Of a stretch of 64,000 nt of DNA, positions 1 through 13,433 are shown in pieces. The stretch is from Pascua guehoae (taxonomy: Eukaryota > Basidiomycota > Tremellomycetes > Trichosporonales > Trichosporonaceae), in assembly GCA_001600415.1 (NCBI GenBank), contig BCJX01000001.1, positions 1,735,676 to 1,799,675 on the forward strand, in the 5' to 3' direction. Position numbers and translations under genes: made by a program. Under the pieces are notes generated by a model. It was not told the origin of the DNA. It saw only the letters and a list, made by a program, of their open reading frames with translations, and ran no database searches. Position 1 is the stretch's first letter. Each line of letters opens with the position of its first letter.

Positions 1-3000
1 ACAAACGCCTCGAGCACGCTCATGAGCGAGTCGCCGTTGGAGCGCAAAATGTCCATGGTAATTTCGGCCGCCTTGCGGAAAACACCTGGGAGAGTAAGTA
101 TGCTGGTCCGTTCCTACTTCCCGAGACTCACCCTCGACGCCCGTCACACCCAGCGCGTCCACCATGTTTTGCGTGAGACGGAACGGCACGCGCTCGGGAA
201 TCTCAAACGTCTTGGCCTTGTCAAACAGGCAGTTCAGGTCGACATGCACCGTATCGCCCGTGGTACCGTCAAAGAGAATATTCTCGCCGTGGCGGTCACC
301 CAGGCCCAGCACGTAGCCGATCATCGACATGACAGCTAACGTGCGCGCATAGTTGGTGCGGCTGTTGAGCCATGCCGACGGCTCGGGCCACGTGTTCAGG
401 AACCACTCGTGGAAGACGGTGGGGCGGTACATTGGCAGAATCTTGGCCTTGAACGCAGCAACCAACTCCTTGCCTCCATCTTTATGCTTGTGTGGGTCTA
501 ACAAGTTTGCAATTTCAGACGTCTAAATGTCAGCCGCAGTGTGAATGGCATGTACACTCACGTAGACCTTTTTCTTGTACCGCTCGTAATAGAGCTTTTC
601 GAGAATGCTCTTGAGTGCGTTCGTGTGGCTGACCCATTCGATCAAACCACAATCCTCGTTCAGAGGCATGACCGCATACGTGCGAATGTATAGGTGACGG
701 CGGCGACCTTCAGACGACGATTTGAGGAACTTGTTGATCATCGAATTAAAGTCCATCAGACGTGCGTCCTTGCGCAGGTCGTCGTGCGGCTTGCATAGGA
801 ACGGATAGCGCCGGCCATCCGAACCTTTGAACACCAACTTCTTTGGCTTCTGCAGGGAAGGCATAATCTCGATTCGGTCACTGATATCTGGACCGGTGAG
901 CAAACAGCGACACATCGTGTGGGGCACTTACCAATGATTGTGACCGGTGCCTGGGGGAACGCAATATGTTGCTTGATATACTGTCCCGTTGGGAGTACGG
1001 CAGTGAGCGCATCCTGGAGCGGCATGATCATAGTCGAAGAGAACGCCCTCCGGACGTAGGGGAAGCGTTGGTCGATAGAAATCTCGCGCGTGTTACTTGG
1101 GGGCGGATCCTCTGCGAGCCGAAGAAGCATAGACGAGAGCCGCTTGGCGTCATCGATGCGGTTCTGTAGGTCCGTGTTGGAGCCATTCTGCAGTACTGTT
1201 AGCATGGTTCGTTGCCAACATGGACACTCACAACCGCCTTCTTCAGGATAACCTCTGCCACCTGCTGTCGATCCTTGCGCTTGGAATTGACCGCGCCTAC
1301 CATGGGCCACAGGGCTTGTGCAGGGTAGTCTCGGATGACACGGTAGACGAGCCTGACCAGCGTGTCTTGAACCTCCTTGTTTGAGTGGGTAATGCGCGAG
1401 ACCATTTGCGGAAACGCCGTCAGGAACTGATATGTCTGAATCTTGCCACTCGACTTTTCCATGAGGCGCGTGATTGCCTGCAGGTTGCGGAGCACTCGAG
1501 GTCGCTTTTTCAAGTCCTTGATGTCGCCCAGGTCGAGCCACACAGTAAGGAGACGCGGCATGGTCTGGTAAATGTACTTGACACCCCGCTCGAGCGCCTT
1601 GTGATAGTACACGCAGGTAAAGTGGCGGTACGCCGCAATGTCCTCCAGGTCGGTCTCAGACGCAGCAAGCGTGTCATAGTACCGTCCAAGGTGGAAGAAT
1701 GGCGACTCTAGTGTTTCGCCGAGCGTCGTGGCCGCTTGAAACCGCCGAATGACGTCGTTCTGATCAAAGCGTCCCGACTCGTGCTGCCAGCGTGCCTCGA
1801 GCAGGACTGCCTTGGCCAGGCTACGGTCGCGCCGAAAGTCGTCTTCCGTCTTGCGTCCATCTCCAGAAGTGAGATCGACAACATCCGAGTTGTCAGACAG
1901 GCTGATGAGGCGGTCGACAGGGTGTTCGAGTTCACGAAGCGCCTTGAGAATACCGCCATGCTCATGCACGAGTTTGGCCTGCTGGACAAACGCAAACGGT
2001 GCGTCCGCCTCGTGGGCCTGCAGCGCCGCGCTGTACGCCGTCTGCTCGTATCCCGCCTTGCGTGCAATTTTGGCACTCTGGATCCACGCCTGCCCAAGCT
2101 CAGAGCGCAAGCGAGGGGTCTGCACGAGGGTAAAGGTCGTGCGCCGCTTGTTGAGAATCTCTTCCTGCGTATGGAACGACGGGAGGACAATCGCAAAGCG
2201 ATCGGCCAAGGTGGCAATGAGCTTGCTCCCCCTTTCGCGATCGCACGCGGCCATGTTCTGAGAGCTACTAATGGTGCCGCGGTTCGCCGCAATGGCCATG
2301 TCTGCGTTGTAGATCAGCTCCACTTCGCGCACCATGTGCAGTTGTAGGATAGCCTCGTATGTGCGCGAGTACTCGCGAGTGGTGATCCCAGCCCCAATTT
2401 GCCGTCGCGCGAGGGTAAGTGCGTTGCTGACGTCCTTGCCAGATTGGATCGCGAGGAAGACGTGGGCCATCGGTGGCGGGTTGCGCACTTGACGGACAGT
2501 GTCCCAGTCGCCAATCGTCCAGGCAGCCTCGGCCTGGAACGGCGCGAGCTCGTCGGCCCACTTTGGATTGCGGCTGAGGACACCGCGGATGTGAGTGCGC
2601 AGCGTGTCTGAGATCAGCAAAGACTGGATGCGAAAGGGAAAAGACAACTCACCATAATGCCCCAGGTTCTTGAGACACTTGAGGAGACCAACATGGAGTT
2701 TGATGTCTTCTGGTGACTGTTGAAGCCGTACTTCCCAGCAGCTCTGCGCCGAGGTCCATCGACCTGTGCTTTCGTGCTCGCGAATCTGGAGCTCGAGTGT
2801 AGGCGAGACGACAAACGCTGAAACCCCCTCCATACCATCAGGTTCGTCGAGCTCGGCGTAAATTTCGTGCAGGCTCTCAAAGTATGTCTGGAGCTCGGTA
2901 TTGGTTCGGTTCTCGCTGGATCGTAGGTGGACAATTCGAGCTTCAAAGTTGCGCAATGATCGTGCAAACGCACGCGACTTAAGCGCGGCGTTGGCCGCAA

Positions 3001-6000
3001 GCTCCGTGTCAATGCTCGTAATGAGTGAGTCGACAATCCGATAAGGCCTGGAGCGTTCTTGCTCTGGGCGCGCACGACGTAGCCATTTACTCAGGTGGTC
3101 CATGAGGTCAAAAACGACTTGGGCACTGAGCATGCGTTTGTCGGCCGCGCTCTGGGGGGTTGGGCTGACCTGGTCGCGCAAGACGTCGTGGATCTCCATG
3201 CGGATGAGCTCTCGTGTAGCTGGGTCTCCCGACAAGAGGACGTGAAGAACAAGGTGTGGCAAGAGGTGATGCGCCACGGCGACATCTTGGTTCTTCGGTT
3301 CGCTGTTGAACAACTTGAAGATGGTATGCGCGTCGCTCCCATCGGCGTCGATCGACAACACTCGGCCGATCAAGTCGACCGTCCACGCCTGGACCCACTC
3401 GCGATACGTTTTCATCTGGGGATAAATGGGATAGTCGAAGTTGTTCACCTTGATATCCTTTTGCTGATACCGGGCATCGAGTAGGGGAGTGACAGTCTCG
3501 AGCACATCCTTTGGCAGCTGTTCCCAACGCATGCGGACCTTTGGGGGGACACTGCTCTGACGATTGACCAGCCTGTAGTCAAAGCCGCAAAACTTGAGCA
3601 GCTCCTGAATCGAAAATGCAAGTGTCTTCTGGTGCTTGGTGTCGTTTGTTGAGCGGAACGCTCCGACGAGCAGGTCACGAATCAGATGAATCGCAAACGT
3701 GACCGACTCGTCGTGGTCGGTAAAGTTGGAAACAATCGACATGGACTCGTCCTCTGGTGCGATCACACATCGGTCTGGGTCCAGCGCGCCCAGGATTCCA
3801 AAGCACTCGTAGCTGAGGTCTCGAAGCTCGTCGCCTTCGCCGTCGCGTGTGATGGCGGCAAGGAGCGATCGGATTACACGCACGATAGTGTCGTCAAACG
3901 TGTCGCCACGCGTGAGCTCCTTGATGTCTGCGTCGGCCTTTCTGCTACTCAACAAGTCGCGTAGTTCGCGCATCGAGGCCGTGGCGATCGCCAGATTCTT
4001 GTTTTCAAGGCGGTCGACAAGCTTGTGAATGTACATTGTCGTCGACCAAGACTTGCGATAGCCAAGGAGTTTGTTGCAGTACTGAACGAGCTCCTTGATG
4101 TGGCCAAAGTAGACAATGTCGTCTCGGAAAGCCTGTAAATGCGAAGCATTGCCAGCAATCTGCCCAATAATCCCAGACGCGGCTCGGCGCTCCTCTGCGG
4201 TAAACGATGGCCACCCCGCAACTAGTGCGGCAATTGTAGGGCCGATGAAAGGGCCGACGTCCGAGTAGCGGAGAATCTCGACAAACATGCGCCATGTCTC
4301 GAGCGTCTGCATACGCAGTTCTGGAACCTCGAGTGTGCTTTGCAGACTGGCAATGATCTGAGACATGTTAGTGGATGGTTGGCTGACAATGACATACCTG
4401 TGGCGAGAACGAAGCAATCGAGTCTCCGACCAGCGAAATGAGCTTGCCAATACTGCGTACAATCTTTCGCCTGCTCTCCGTCGGAGTACGCGGGGCGGCC
4501 AGCTGCTCTGTAATGTTTAACAGAACACCCAGCATGTGAGGCTTGAGAAATGTGCCGAGGTCACTGTCGTCGGTCGTCGACTCGCGCTGTACCGCGCTGA
4601 GAGCACGAGTGGCAACCTCCACAGCGGCCTCATCTTCGTCGCCGAGCTCGATGACAATGCTCACGATGAGGCTTACGAGCGATAGCCGAATGAGATCTGA
4701 GAGGATATTGTTCTCGTTCTTCACATGCTGTCGTAGCAGAGTAGTCAGGAAGCCGAGCGCACTCGCCGTGCGGTGCGGGTGGAGAAAAATTTTGGCCAGA
4801 ATAGCAGCGCCTTCCGTGATAAGAAGCGTTCCCAGCTTGATTTGGACAATGATGGAAAGCTCCTCAAGGGCCGCTCGATTCTGCCGCAGGACGAGGGTCG
4901 ACAAGGCGGCTGTGCGTGGCGTGTCGAGCTGGAAAAAGGTCTGGCGGTTGTAGCCGATGAATGTCATCGTCTCGGCTACGATAGCAGGCTGAGAGACCAA
5001 ACACTCGGCGAGGAGCACGCTGATACGCTCCATGTAGGGGACAAGGAGCGTGTAGGGTTGCTTGCCGCGATGAGCCGCAATGTCAAGCAGCTGGGTATAT
5101 GCCAGATTAGACAACGGACTGTTACTGAAGCCGACGAGTTGCTTGATGAGTGTCTCGAGGATGTAGCCGAGAACATGGTCTGGTGCCTTGCGACCGAGAT
5201 CGCCGAGAAGAAGAATGACGGTCTCCTGCACACCGTATCCTTTTGCAAGGAGGGGAGAGAGCGATTCGACAATAGAGATGCGCGGGTTCGACTTTGGACC
5301 ATCATCAGGCACTCCTTCGAATAGGAGGGAGACTAGTTGCCTGTACGGTCAGCATTGGTTTTCCACGTCGCGTGCTTACCCTGCCCGTCGCCTCGCTTGA
5401 CGGTGCGGCAACTTTAGTGCCTTTACGGCTGTTGGAATGACATCTGGAAATGTCGAGTTGAGGTCCGTGACCGCTTTTGCACTCAGGTGGCTGACGATGA
5501 CGAGGGCGCTTTTCAGCTGGCAATCGTCGTCCACTTTATCGCGGCCCTCCACCCATATTCGGAAAGCGTTGGACGTGTTGATGCCTCGAATGTGGGTCTC
5601 CTCACAGTCAACGATTGCACACATGATGGCCGGCTCGTTGGCCAACAGTTCCAAGGCGTCCTTCTGGGGAATTCTATGGGTCAGAAGACTCGGGCATTGT
5701 ACACATACTGAAGAAGACATCTCAATGCTTGACTGAGATCTCGACTGCCATCCCTTGGAAAGTTTGGCAACTTGGACTGCAGGAGAGCGACGGCTTGTTG
5801 CTCACGGGGGCTCTCGTCTCGCTTGCGCTTGGCTGATGTTGGGACACCTTTTATATAGATTCGTAGGCGCTCTCGTAGCTCGTCTCCACCTGGGCCAGAT
5901 CCGGCGTTGCGCAACCACTTTTGGAGTATTTCCTCAGGTATGAGATTGCTGATCGAACGACGGGAGATGTGGGGCTCTGCAGGTGCGAGGAGGAAGGCGG

Positions 6001-7015
6001 CCCTGCAGCGAGAGGTCGGGGATTCGAGTTCAAGCGACTCAATCTGGGCTTGGAGCGCATACCACACGTCACGACGAACGGATGAATCTCCCCGTGTCTC
6101 GACGACACGAAGCAATCGTTGGACAGCGTTCTGAAACAGCTCGTCATCGGCATCAGGCAGCTCGACAACAGCGAGGCAGGCGCGAGAGAGGACATGCCTT
6201 GAAGGAGCGACACGCAAGGCGGCTGCTACCACAGTGGCATACTGGGTTGCCCGGTGGAGAGGAATGTGGGGAAGTCGTCGTCCTAGGTCGGAGAGCAGGA
6301 CCGCCGCCGCGATCTGCGTGTCGCTGACGAAGGGTGCGGGAGTCTGGAGAACAATATGCAAGGCAAAGAGCTGGGGAGCGAGGTTCGGAGTCGTAGGGAC
6401 ATCGGCAAATCCCAATAGTGAATAGGTGTCGGCAGTGTCAATGGAGGCTGGTATTAGCGTGTATCCCGCAGACGCACACTTACTTCTTGCAAACGAGACG
6501 AGCTCCCGAACGACATTGGCAACGTGCTGTGGCCCAACATGCCGTGAAGCCTCGTCGGTGTCTCCATTTTGGTCCACATCGGCCAAGTGACGACCAAGCA
6601 CGATCAGGATGCGAACGGCAGCATCACAAAGCGCAGCAGTGAGGGTAGCTGCTACCGGATACTCGTCGTAGCGAGTTGCGGCAAGCAAGATGCGTGTTAG
6701 AAGCCAAGCGTAGAGTGGTTGCTCTGCTTGATCGGGCGAGGGAGCGAGAAGGAGGTGCGGGCGCGCAGCCGTTTGGCGAACGAGAATAGAGAGAGTGAGA
6801 TTGGCGCGCTCGAGAGCAACCAGACTTGGACCCGCGGCATCGATATCGCGCAGAGGTCGTAGAATGCACGCTGTGAACAACACGGTTACCAGTTTGCGGT
6901 ACCGTGGAATGTCGTCGTCTTCACCCCCGCCGCCAGAGTCTGTGAGACCTTCTCGGAGGAGTTGGTCGAGAATCTCCTGCTCCGACGAGTCGACGTCGGG
7001 TAGTGGCTGAGCCAT
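1..7015 (-). CDS. MEC1: ATR/Mec1/Rad3 checkpoint kinase, 3' end outside window
   Basis: This is the PI3K-like protein kinase that senses RPA-coated single-stranded DNA and starts the DNA-damage and replication checkpoint in the nucleus. The start is the ATG at 7015 ([11 protein letters not shown]). A long helical HEAT-repeat region follows (about 6900-4400), then the FAT domain (about 3000-1200, with the typical YYHKALERG stretch near 1600). The kinase N-lobe lies at about 920-540 ([20 protein letters not shown], then [11 protein letters not shown]). The catalytic loop [11 protein letters not shown] and the metal-binding segment [20 protein letters not shown] are readable at about 300-200. 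Several short introns split it. The end of the kinase domain and the FATC tail lie beyond position 1. Order of domains and catalytic motifs make ATR rather than ATM or TOR the best match (the DLN replaces the usual DFN). Internal exon borders were not all resolved. Confidence 0.95.
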
Positions 7016-7332
7016 GGCGACATCGAGCACAGGAGAGTAGAGGAAATGAGGAGAGATGGGGAGGAAGTGGAAAGTGGAGGAAAGTGGAGGGCTGCCATAA
7101 TTGTCAATATTGATCCAGTCAACCCAACAAACGCGTCGCGTCCAGCAAAGCCACGTGGATTTGATTCCGCTAATTCAACAACACCTTGACCTGATATGGT
7201 TTGCAGATTGCAGATCTTGACCCGATCAGCCGACCCCTCTGCCTGCTCCTCGAACTCAACGCAGTCACTCGACCCCATCAAGAAGCACGCCCAATGGCAA
7301 TAACATGGCATAATTATGGTACATCTAATGTT
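7016..7332. other. Intergenic: ATR 5' side and transporter 3' side
   Basis: Both neighbours are on the minus strand, so this 317-nt spacer should hold the ATR promoter and the 3' end of the transporter transcript (which is further left only by a few bases). I see no ORF, RNA or repeat in it. Confidence 0.6.
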
Positions 7333-9094
7333 CTACAGCTCTTCCTCGTCCGTGAGGTTGTGTCGTTGTCCCTCGGCCTTGCTCTCTTCCAGTCCTTCTA
7401 ATCCTAGGACGGCAAAGCTGCCAACCACAAGGGCGGCGCCCGCCACGGACATGAGCGTGACACTGTCCTTGTTTGCCGAGGGTATGAAAAGTGACCCAAC
7501 GAGCGCAAACGGAATTGTCAAGGACAGGCCGATGGTGACGACCATGGGTGTCGTCTTGAGCATGGCGAGAACGTAGAGGTAGTCGCTAGAGAGCGTGATC
7601 AACATGTTGATCACACAGATAATCACCGCCTCGCGGGTGGGTGGCAGCTCAAACGTTTCCCATCCCAGGTAATGAAGGATGGGGAACACGGGAATGAGAA
7701 AGACGATGTTGAACAGTCCAGCAAAGCTGTGGGTCAGCGACGTGTAGGAAGTGTCGGGGGCTGGTTACGTCTTGTGCGCATCTCAACACTCCAGATTAAC
7801 TCACCCAAGCATCAACTGCGTGTCGGCGCGTGACTCGTCACCCAACCGCACCTTGAGGAGGATGACATAGACGGCGTAGAAGGCGGCAGAGAGAAGTGAC
7901 GCAAGGTCCCCTAGGATCGGATGCGTCGGAGGGTGGGATGAATGCAAGCTGACCTTTGCGTCTGAGCGGGTGACGAGGATGACACCAGCAAAGCTAGCAG
8001 TCAGCTAAAGCTGCGAAGTGTTCCACTCACCTAACAAGTGCAGATACGACCTTGGCGCGCGTCACCTGCTCGACACCAAAGATACGCCCAAGTGTAAGAG
8101 TGAAGAAGCCTGGCGTCAGTGAATGGGCGCTAGCGGAAACATTCGCAGGACGTGTGTGTTAAACACAATGACAATCATGCCGCATCGGGTAATGGACAGA
8201 ACCCAAGAAATAACACATCCCGAAGCAAGGGAAGCACACCATACGCGGTGGCCACCAGAGATAACGAATACGCTCGTCATGGTGGCGACAACTTACTCGA
8301 TGTGCTGCTTAGGATGGTCACGCTCGCGACACTAGCCCACGCAAGGGCGGCGTTGAGACTCCAGTTTGCAAGGAACCACACTGCACTCCACCATGCGGCA
8401 ATCTCGGCCGTCTCGCGAACAGTGAGCTTTGGGAGCGGCTGTGCAGGGATGATCCCAGCGGCGTCCTCCGGGTCGAGGGTGGCCAGGGAGGCGCGTGGGG
8501 ATGCAGGCGAGAGGGATCGCACGAGGGTCAGTGGTGATACCGAGAGGTTCTCGTCGGTAGCGAGGGCGCGGTATGATGCACTGAGCGTCAGCACAAACTG
8601 AAAAGGGATGGGAGGCGAAGGCGCGACCCGTCGGATGCGGGAGGACGAGATAACAGTCAAAGCCCACTCACCGGTCTGGGGCGTTGGATGACCGTCGTCG
8701 CCAGTGGCGCCACGCAACAGGAATGAGGTAGACGGCAAACGACGATGTGTTGAGGTATGTTATTCTGGTCGTTAGCAGAGGATCGAGGATGGGTGCACTG
8801 CGCGCCGCTTGGCACAGGCGCGACGCGTTCACAGCCGCATACGCACAAGAACGGCTTGTTCCACGAGTTATCTCCAGTCTCGAGGTCGTTGGTGATAAAG
8901 TTGGAAGCAGTCCATAGCTAGTGGGGTCAGTATCGCATGGCGTCGAGGCCGGCGAGACTCACAAATACAACGACAAGAAGCAAGATGACGCCGACCATGT
9001 ACCGGTTGGCCGCGGCGATGCGGGCACGTAAGCCGTAAAGCGGCATCCTCGTTGGCCCGGACTTGGGGAGCAGCGCGTCGGTTTCCATTGACAT
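7333..9094 (-). CDS. SLC35F5/Thi74-like drug-metabolite-type transporter
   Basis: A multi-pass membrane transporter of the DMT superfamily. The start is the ATG at 9094 (MSMETDALLPKSGPTRMPLY), whose leader carries a dileucine-like acidic ALLPK motif often seen in vacuolar sorting. The first membrane segment is YMVGVILLLVVVFV. An exon with LWTASNFITNDLETGDNSW, then TYLNTSSFAVYLIP, matches the family signature of SLC35F5 and yeast Thi74. Further hydrophobic segments include ILHYLGWETFELPP, VIICVINMLITLSSDYLYV, and the last exon ends in a polar tail ...LTDEEEL. At least six short introns interrupt the gene. Relatives sit in the vacuolar or mitochondrial membrane; the substrate is not established, so none is assigned here. 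Confidence 0.85.
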
Positions 9095-9534
9095 GCGGTG
9101 CTTCGGCGCCAGAGGTCACACGGGACGATGGCGGCGAGAAAAGGGCGATGGGTGTCGACAAAAGACGAAAGGAACAGACAGAGAGCAAGAGAGCAAGTGG
9201 CGGATACGGCGGAATGAACGAGCTGTCGACAAGCTTGAAACTCCTGGCTGGCTGGGCCTTTGGGCCTTTGGGCGGGATACCAGATGGAAATGAATCTGAC
9301 GATCGCGTGCTCGGACGCTTTGGTCAAAAATACGAACGGGGCCCCACAAATCAACAAACGGGCAATTTACCCACCACAGTAAAGTCTCAGCCATGTCATC
9401 TTACTCAACTCGCACACCTACCACCTATTTGCCTGCCGCCTTACGTCTGTCAACCACCTTGCCAGCACTCTCCTCACACTCTGCTATAGCGACACTTGTG
9501 CCATATGCAGACGAAGTAACACTTCTCCATCACC
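9095..9534. promoter_or_regulatory. Divergent promoter: transporter / XPG-like nuclease
   Basis: A 440-nt spacer between two genes that start away from each other. It must hold both promoters. I see no clear TATA element or repeat; a CT-rich stretch lies just 5' of the nuclease start (about 9400-9480). Confidence 0.5.
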
Positions 9535-11641
9535 ATGGGCATCAAAAATCTCATGACATGGGTCAAGACCAACCAGTGTGTTTCAGACCTGTGACATGAC
9601 ACCGCTGACAACAGCCCAGAGGTCATTAAAGTCCACGCGTCGCGCTTCGCCGCCAAAGGAATCCGTGGCAAGCGACTAGCTCTGTAAGTGTGTGGCAATG
9701 TCCCTCAAGGAGGACCACAGCTCATGGGATACAGCGATGGGACGCTCCTCACCACCCGCTTCCACTTTGCCGACCATGACCTCGACAACTCGATCCCGGC
9801 CACACTTATCGGGTGGTACAAGTGAGCAGCCACGGCTTGACAACGCGTTGTGATCGAGGAGCTGACGTCCAGCATGGTGCAAGAGATGAAACGCCATGGC
9901 ATTCAACCGGTGGCAATATGGGACGAACGAGGGGAGCGACCATGGAAGGCGCCAGAAGTGGGTCAACAGACTGGGGAGCTCGCGGGGCTGCACAGACTAT
10001 GGCTAACGGCAGGCTCGGCGACGGTTAGAGGCGCGATCCATCGTCGTCGCTCGGGCTTTGCACGAAGACCGGCGCGCGGCTCGCATAAACGCATTGCGAT
10101 CGGATCTGAAGGTCTTTAGAGCGTTGAGCGATCCCGAGCGTGCCGTTGTTCGGGAGGCCTGGCTAAGGGAGTTTGCTCCTTTCGATGACACGAATGCCGT
10201 TCCGATCGACTCGACAGACTCCCCCATATCCGACTTTGCATCGCTGCCACCACTGGCACCGCTGGTCATCTTGATCACTGCACGCCTCAGCACTCTAATT
10301 GGTCGCCTCGGAGGGTTGTATTCCGAATACACCATTGACTCGCAGCCAGAAGCTCGTGCGCGGCGCGACGGAGGAGAGACATTATTCGCGGCCTTTGAGC
10401 GCGAGGAGGAAGACATCAACGAAATGGTCATGTCGGACGAGGAAGGCATTCGGGAGATTGTTGCGGATGACCCAGCATCAGCGATGGACGTGGACACTGG
10501 GCGTGTCCATCCTGTGGACGACCCTTCGTCGACGTCGGCTGGCCTGAGTCTTTTGAAGCCGACATCGCGGTGGCTCTCAGAGACGGACGGTACACGCCTT
10601 CTCGACGCGCGCCTCACTTCCCTCGCCCCCGCGACAGTGTACACCGAGACCCCACGGCAGGCCGCGCTCACCGATGTCGAAGCACGAATCTGGGCATCGT
10701 TTGGAGAAGACTCTGCGCTCCCGGAGATACTCAACTTGACCGACGAGATTCTCACCCTCTCTCCTGCTGTGCGGCATAGTTACGCCCGATACCTGAGCCC
10801 GCCGCTCGAGGCACACCACACCGCTGCACGTGCCCTGTGTGTGCGCATGGGTGTGCCCGTCCTCATCGCGCGCGTGCCCTTTGAGGCTGAGGGTGTGGGA
10901 GCTTCATTGTGGCATGCCGGGCTTGTCGACTTTGTCGCCACTGAGGACTCGGATGTTGTCGCTTATGGCGTGAGTATGGATGCCTTGGGATAGAAACGGG
11001 AGGCTGTCACTACTCGCTCGTACGCCCTCACGTCTTGCGACTCTTTGTCCACGACCTGTAGGAAAGATGGAGGACCCACTGACGCCTAGGCCCCGCTCCT
11101 CCGCAACGTTACCAACAGCAGACAACCGATCGTGACTGTCGACTGCCCAGGGCTCCTCGAGTCCACGCCGATGACAAAGGACCAATTCATCGACTTTTGC
11201 ATTCTACTAGGCACTGACGCGTCACCGCGCATCCCCGGCGTCGGCCCCCAGACAGCCACCGCCCTGATCATAGAGTATGGCAACATTGAGGCCATCCTTG
11301 CTGCTGAGCCCCGGTGGGCAGCGCGTATATCAGAACTGTGCGACGTCCGTGACCAAGACGAGTTTATGGACATGGTTCGCAACGCCCGCTCGCTATTCAA
11401 AGACCTTCCTCCCATTCCCGAGGGCCTGGAGCTCAAACAGCGTCCCTGGAGCGACGGCAGGGCCTCGAATTGGCTCACACAAACATTCGGAGTCCGCACG
11501 CCAGGGTTCCGAGATGTCGACAAGGTTGTCGAGGAGCAAGAGGACTGGGGAAGTGCCAGGCCGCTCGAGACGAGGAGTGGAGGCGTGTGGGACGAGTCGT
11601 GGGGTGCCCCGAACGCGCCCCGAGCCCACGGCACAGGATGA
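9535..11641 (+). CDS. XPG/Rad2-family structure-specific nuclease (FEN1-like)
   Basis: A nuclease of the XPG/FEN1/EXO1 superfamily, which cuts flaps or bubbles in DNA repair and replication. It starts at the ATG at 9535 (MGIKNLMTWVK, the family's MGI start that threads into the active site). The N domain reads KGIRGKRLALDGT, with the first metal-binding Asp, then NMVQEMKRHGIQPVAIWDERGE. The I domain is at about 10,840-10,970: GVPVLIARVPFEAEGVGASL (family PxEAEAQ) and ATEDSDVVAYG. The helix-hairpin-helix region is LLGTDASPRIPGVGPQTA at about 11,205-11,260. Four or five short introns were read (for example, 9683-9733). The N and I domains are separated by about 250 residues, much longer than in FEN1, including an acidic stretch. 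The ending (AHGTG) shows no PIP box of the FEN1 type. I cannot assign it to a named orthologue. Confidence 0.85.
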
Positions 11642-12045
11642 GAAGAGGTCGTTGGTTCACACACAGCACCATTCATCCTTTTCCGAGCATACATCACTGT
11701 AGTCTGATATGTACATCTGACGGAGCCTCAACCTGTGCAACGTGTGCGTTTGAACCCAGATCAGTTTCAACGGGAAACCGGGGTGTCTTGTCCCACGGGG
11801 GAGCCTCGTAACAGGAGTGTTTTAACGCATCATACACATACTTTGCCAAGCGACAGCTAGCTAATGACATGCACGCAAGCTACATAGTGTGCCCACCAAG
11901 AGTACGGCACTTTAAATGAAGTACGTGCATCATCGACGAAGTCTGCTAACAAAAAGGAATAGATAAAGCAATAACCAAGGCTACCCAGATCACAATCACA
12001 CATGCTAGCCTCCAACACTATACCCCTCGGACAGTATCACGGGCC
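11642..12045. other. Convergent intergenic spacer
   Basis: The 404 nt between two gene 3' ends should hold both polyadenylation regions. No ORF, repeat or RNA gene was seen. Confidence 0.6.
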
Positions 12046-13433
12046 CTACTCGACCTTGACATCCTTCTTCCACTCGTCGAACGACGCCTTGACCTGGGCC
12101 GCAAACTTGTCGTCGGCAATGATCTTGGCACCGATCATTGCAAGACCCTTGGCGACCTTCATCGAGCGCTCGTGCGAGTCCTTGGACCCGGCGCCGGCGG
12201 TAAACTCTGGCGTGTGGTTGATGCCGTCGGCCTCAATGTGGTATCCTGGGTGAATCGCGGGACACTTGTAAGTGACGTTGCCAAAGTCGGTGCTGGCGGT
12301 GATCATGCCCCGGCGCTCAATGTTCTGCCCAAAGACGTCGGTCATGTAGTCGGCGTATGCGGTGGCCATTGGCTCATTGTTGCGGAGCTCGGCATAGACA
12401 CCAGTCTTTGGTGCCTGTACATGGCACTTGCAACCCGTGGACTTTGCTGCGTTTTCAAAGCAGTCAATGACCTTGCGTTGCAGCTCCTTTGTCTTGGCAA
12501 CGTCGATTGCGCGCGTGCCGTAGGTGACCTTTGCGTATGCCGGGATGATGTTTTGCGCCCACCGTTCGCTCCCTTGGATGATACCGTGGACACGCGTGTT
12601 TGGCTCGAGCTGCTGGCGCAGCATGGACACGGCCGTGTAGCCCTGGACCGCGGCGTCGAGCGCGTTGATGCCCAGCCACGGCGCGGCGCCAGCGTGCGCC
12701 TCCTTGCCGTGGAACTCTGCGCTGAACCCGGCGCGCGCGAGGGACGCGGGACCACCAACGTAGGCGCTGCCGTCGTACGGGCTGGGGACACCGCCCTCGG
12801 GGTGGGCCATAGCACACGCATCCAGGTCGTCGTATACGCCCTCCTCGATCAAGGTCACCTTGCCGCCTCCACCCTCCTCGGCCGGGGTACCAATGAGCTT
12901 GACCGTGCCGTTCATGTTGCGCGCCTTGAGTGCGGCCTTGATTCCGACTGCCGCTGCGACGCCCACCACCGCAATCAGGTTGTGTCCACATGCTACCATC
13001 AGTATACACACATGGCCATGCTAGAACTCACCATGTCCAATGTCGGGAAGGGCGTCATATTCAGAGTTGAGGCCAAACGTCCGGCCGCCCTTTCCGTTCG
13101 TGTATGTCGCAACAAACGCCGTCGGCAGCGACGAAGGGTTCGTGACAGTAAATCCGAGCTTGGACAGAGCCGCGACGAGGTTGGCATGGGCCTTCTTCTC
13201 CTCAAACCCAAGCTCGGGGTTGTCTGGTTTGGTCAACACGGTCCTGGTCAACTCTGGCGTCACTCACCATGGATCGCAAGGTTCAGCTCGCGCAGCTCCT
13301 TGTCAACGGCGTCGATTGCGCCAAACACGGCATCCTGCGTCTCGTCGTCGTGTTGCACACTGAGCTTGCTCAGTGACTCTGTAGGCTCCTTGAGAATGTC
13401 ACGGGCATTGGGCGGCATTGCGTTGAGGCTCAT
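12046..13433 (-). CDS. M20-family amidohydrolase/peptidase (PM20D2-like)
   Basis: A metal-dependent amidohydrolase of the M20 family (aminoacylase, PM20D2 and AbgB relatives), probably cytosolic. It starts at the ATG at 13433 (MSLNAMPPNARDIL) and runs about 430 residues after removal of two short introns (near 13,265 and 13,020). Readable family motifs are NPELGFEEKKAH, the metal-binding ACGHNL (family GHD.H or CGHN variant), the metal-bridging TPAEEGGGGK, and the dimerisation-domain stretch FHGKEAHAGAAPWLGINALD. A late histidine is in PAIHPGYHIE. The GTPAEEGGGGK form is typical of the PM20D2 branch, whose animal member cleaves beta-alanyl-lysine-type dipeptides; the fungal substrate is unknown. 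Confidence 0.9.

Noticed and set aside
6448..6483. A 36-nt in-frame intron in the ATR gene (GTAAGT...CCAG)
   Set aside because: Sequence looks splice-like, but 36 nt is below usual fungal intron length and the frame stays open through it, so I cannot decide.
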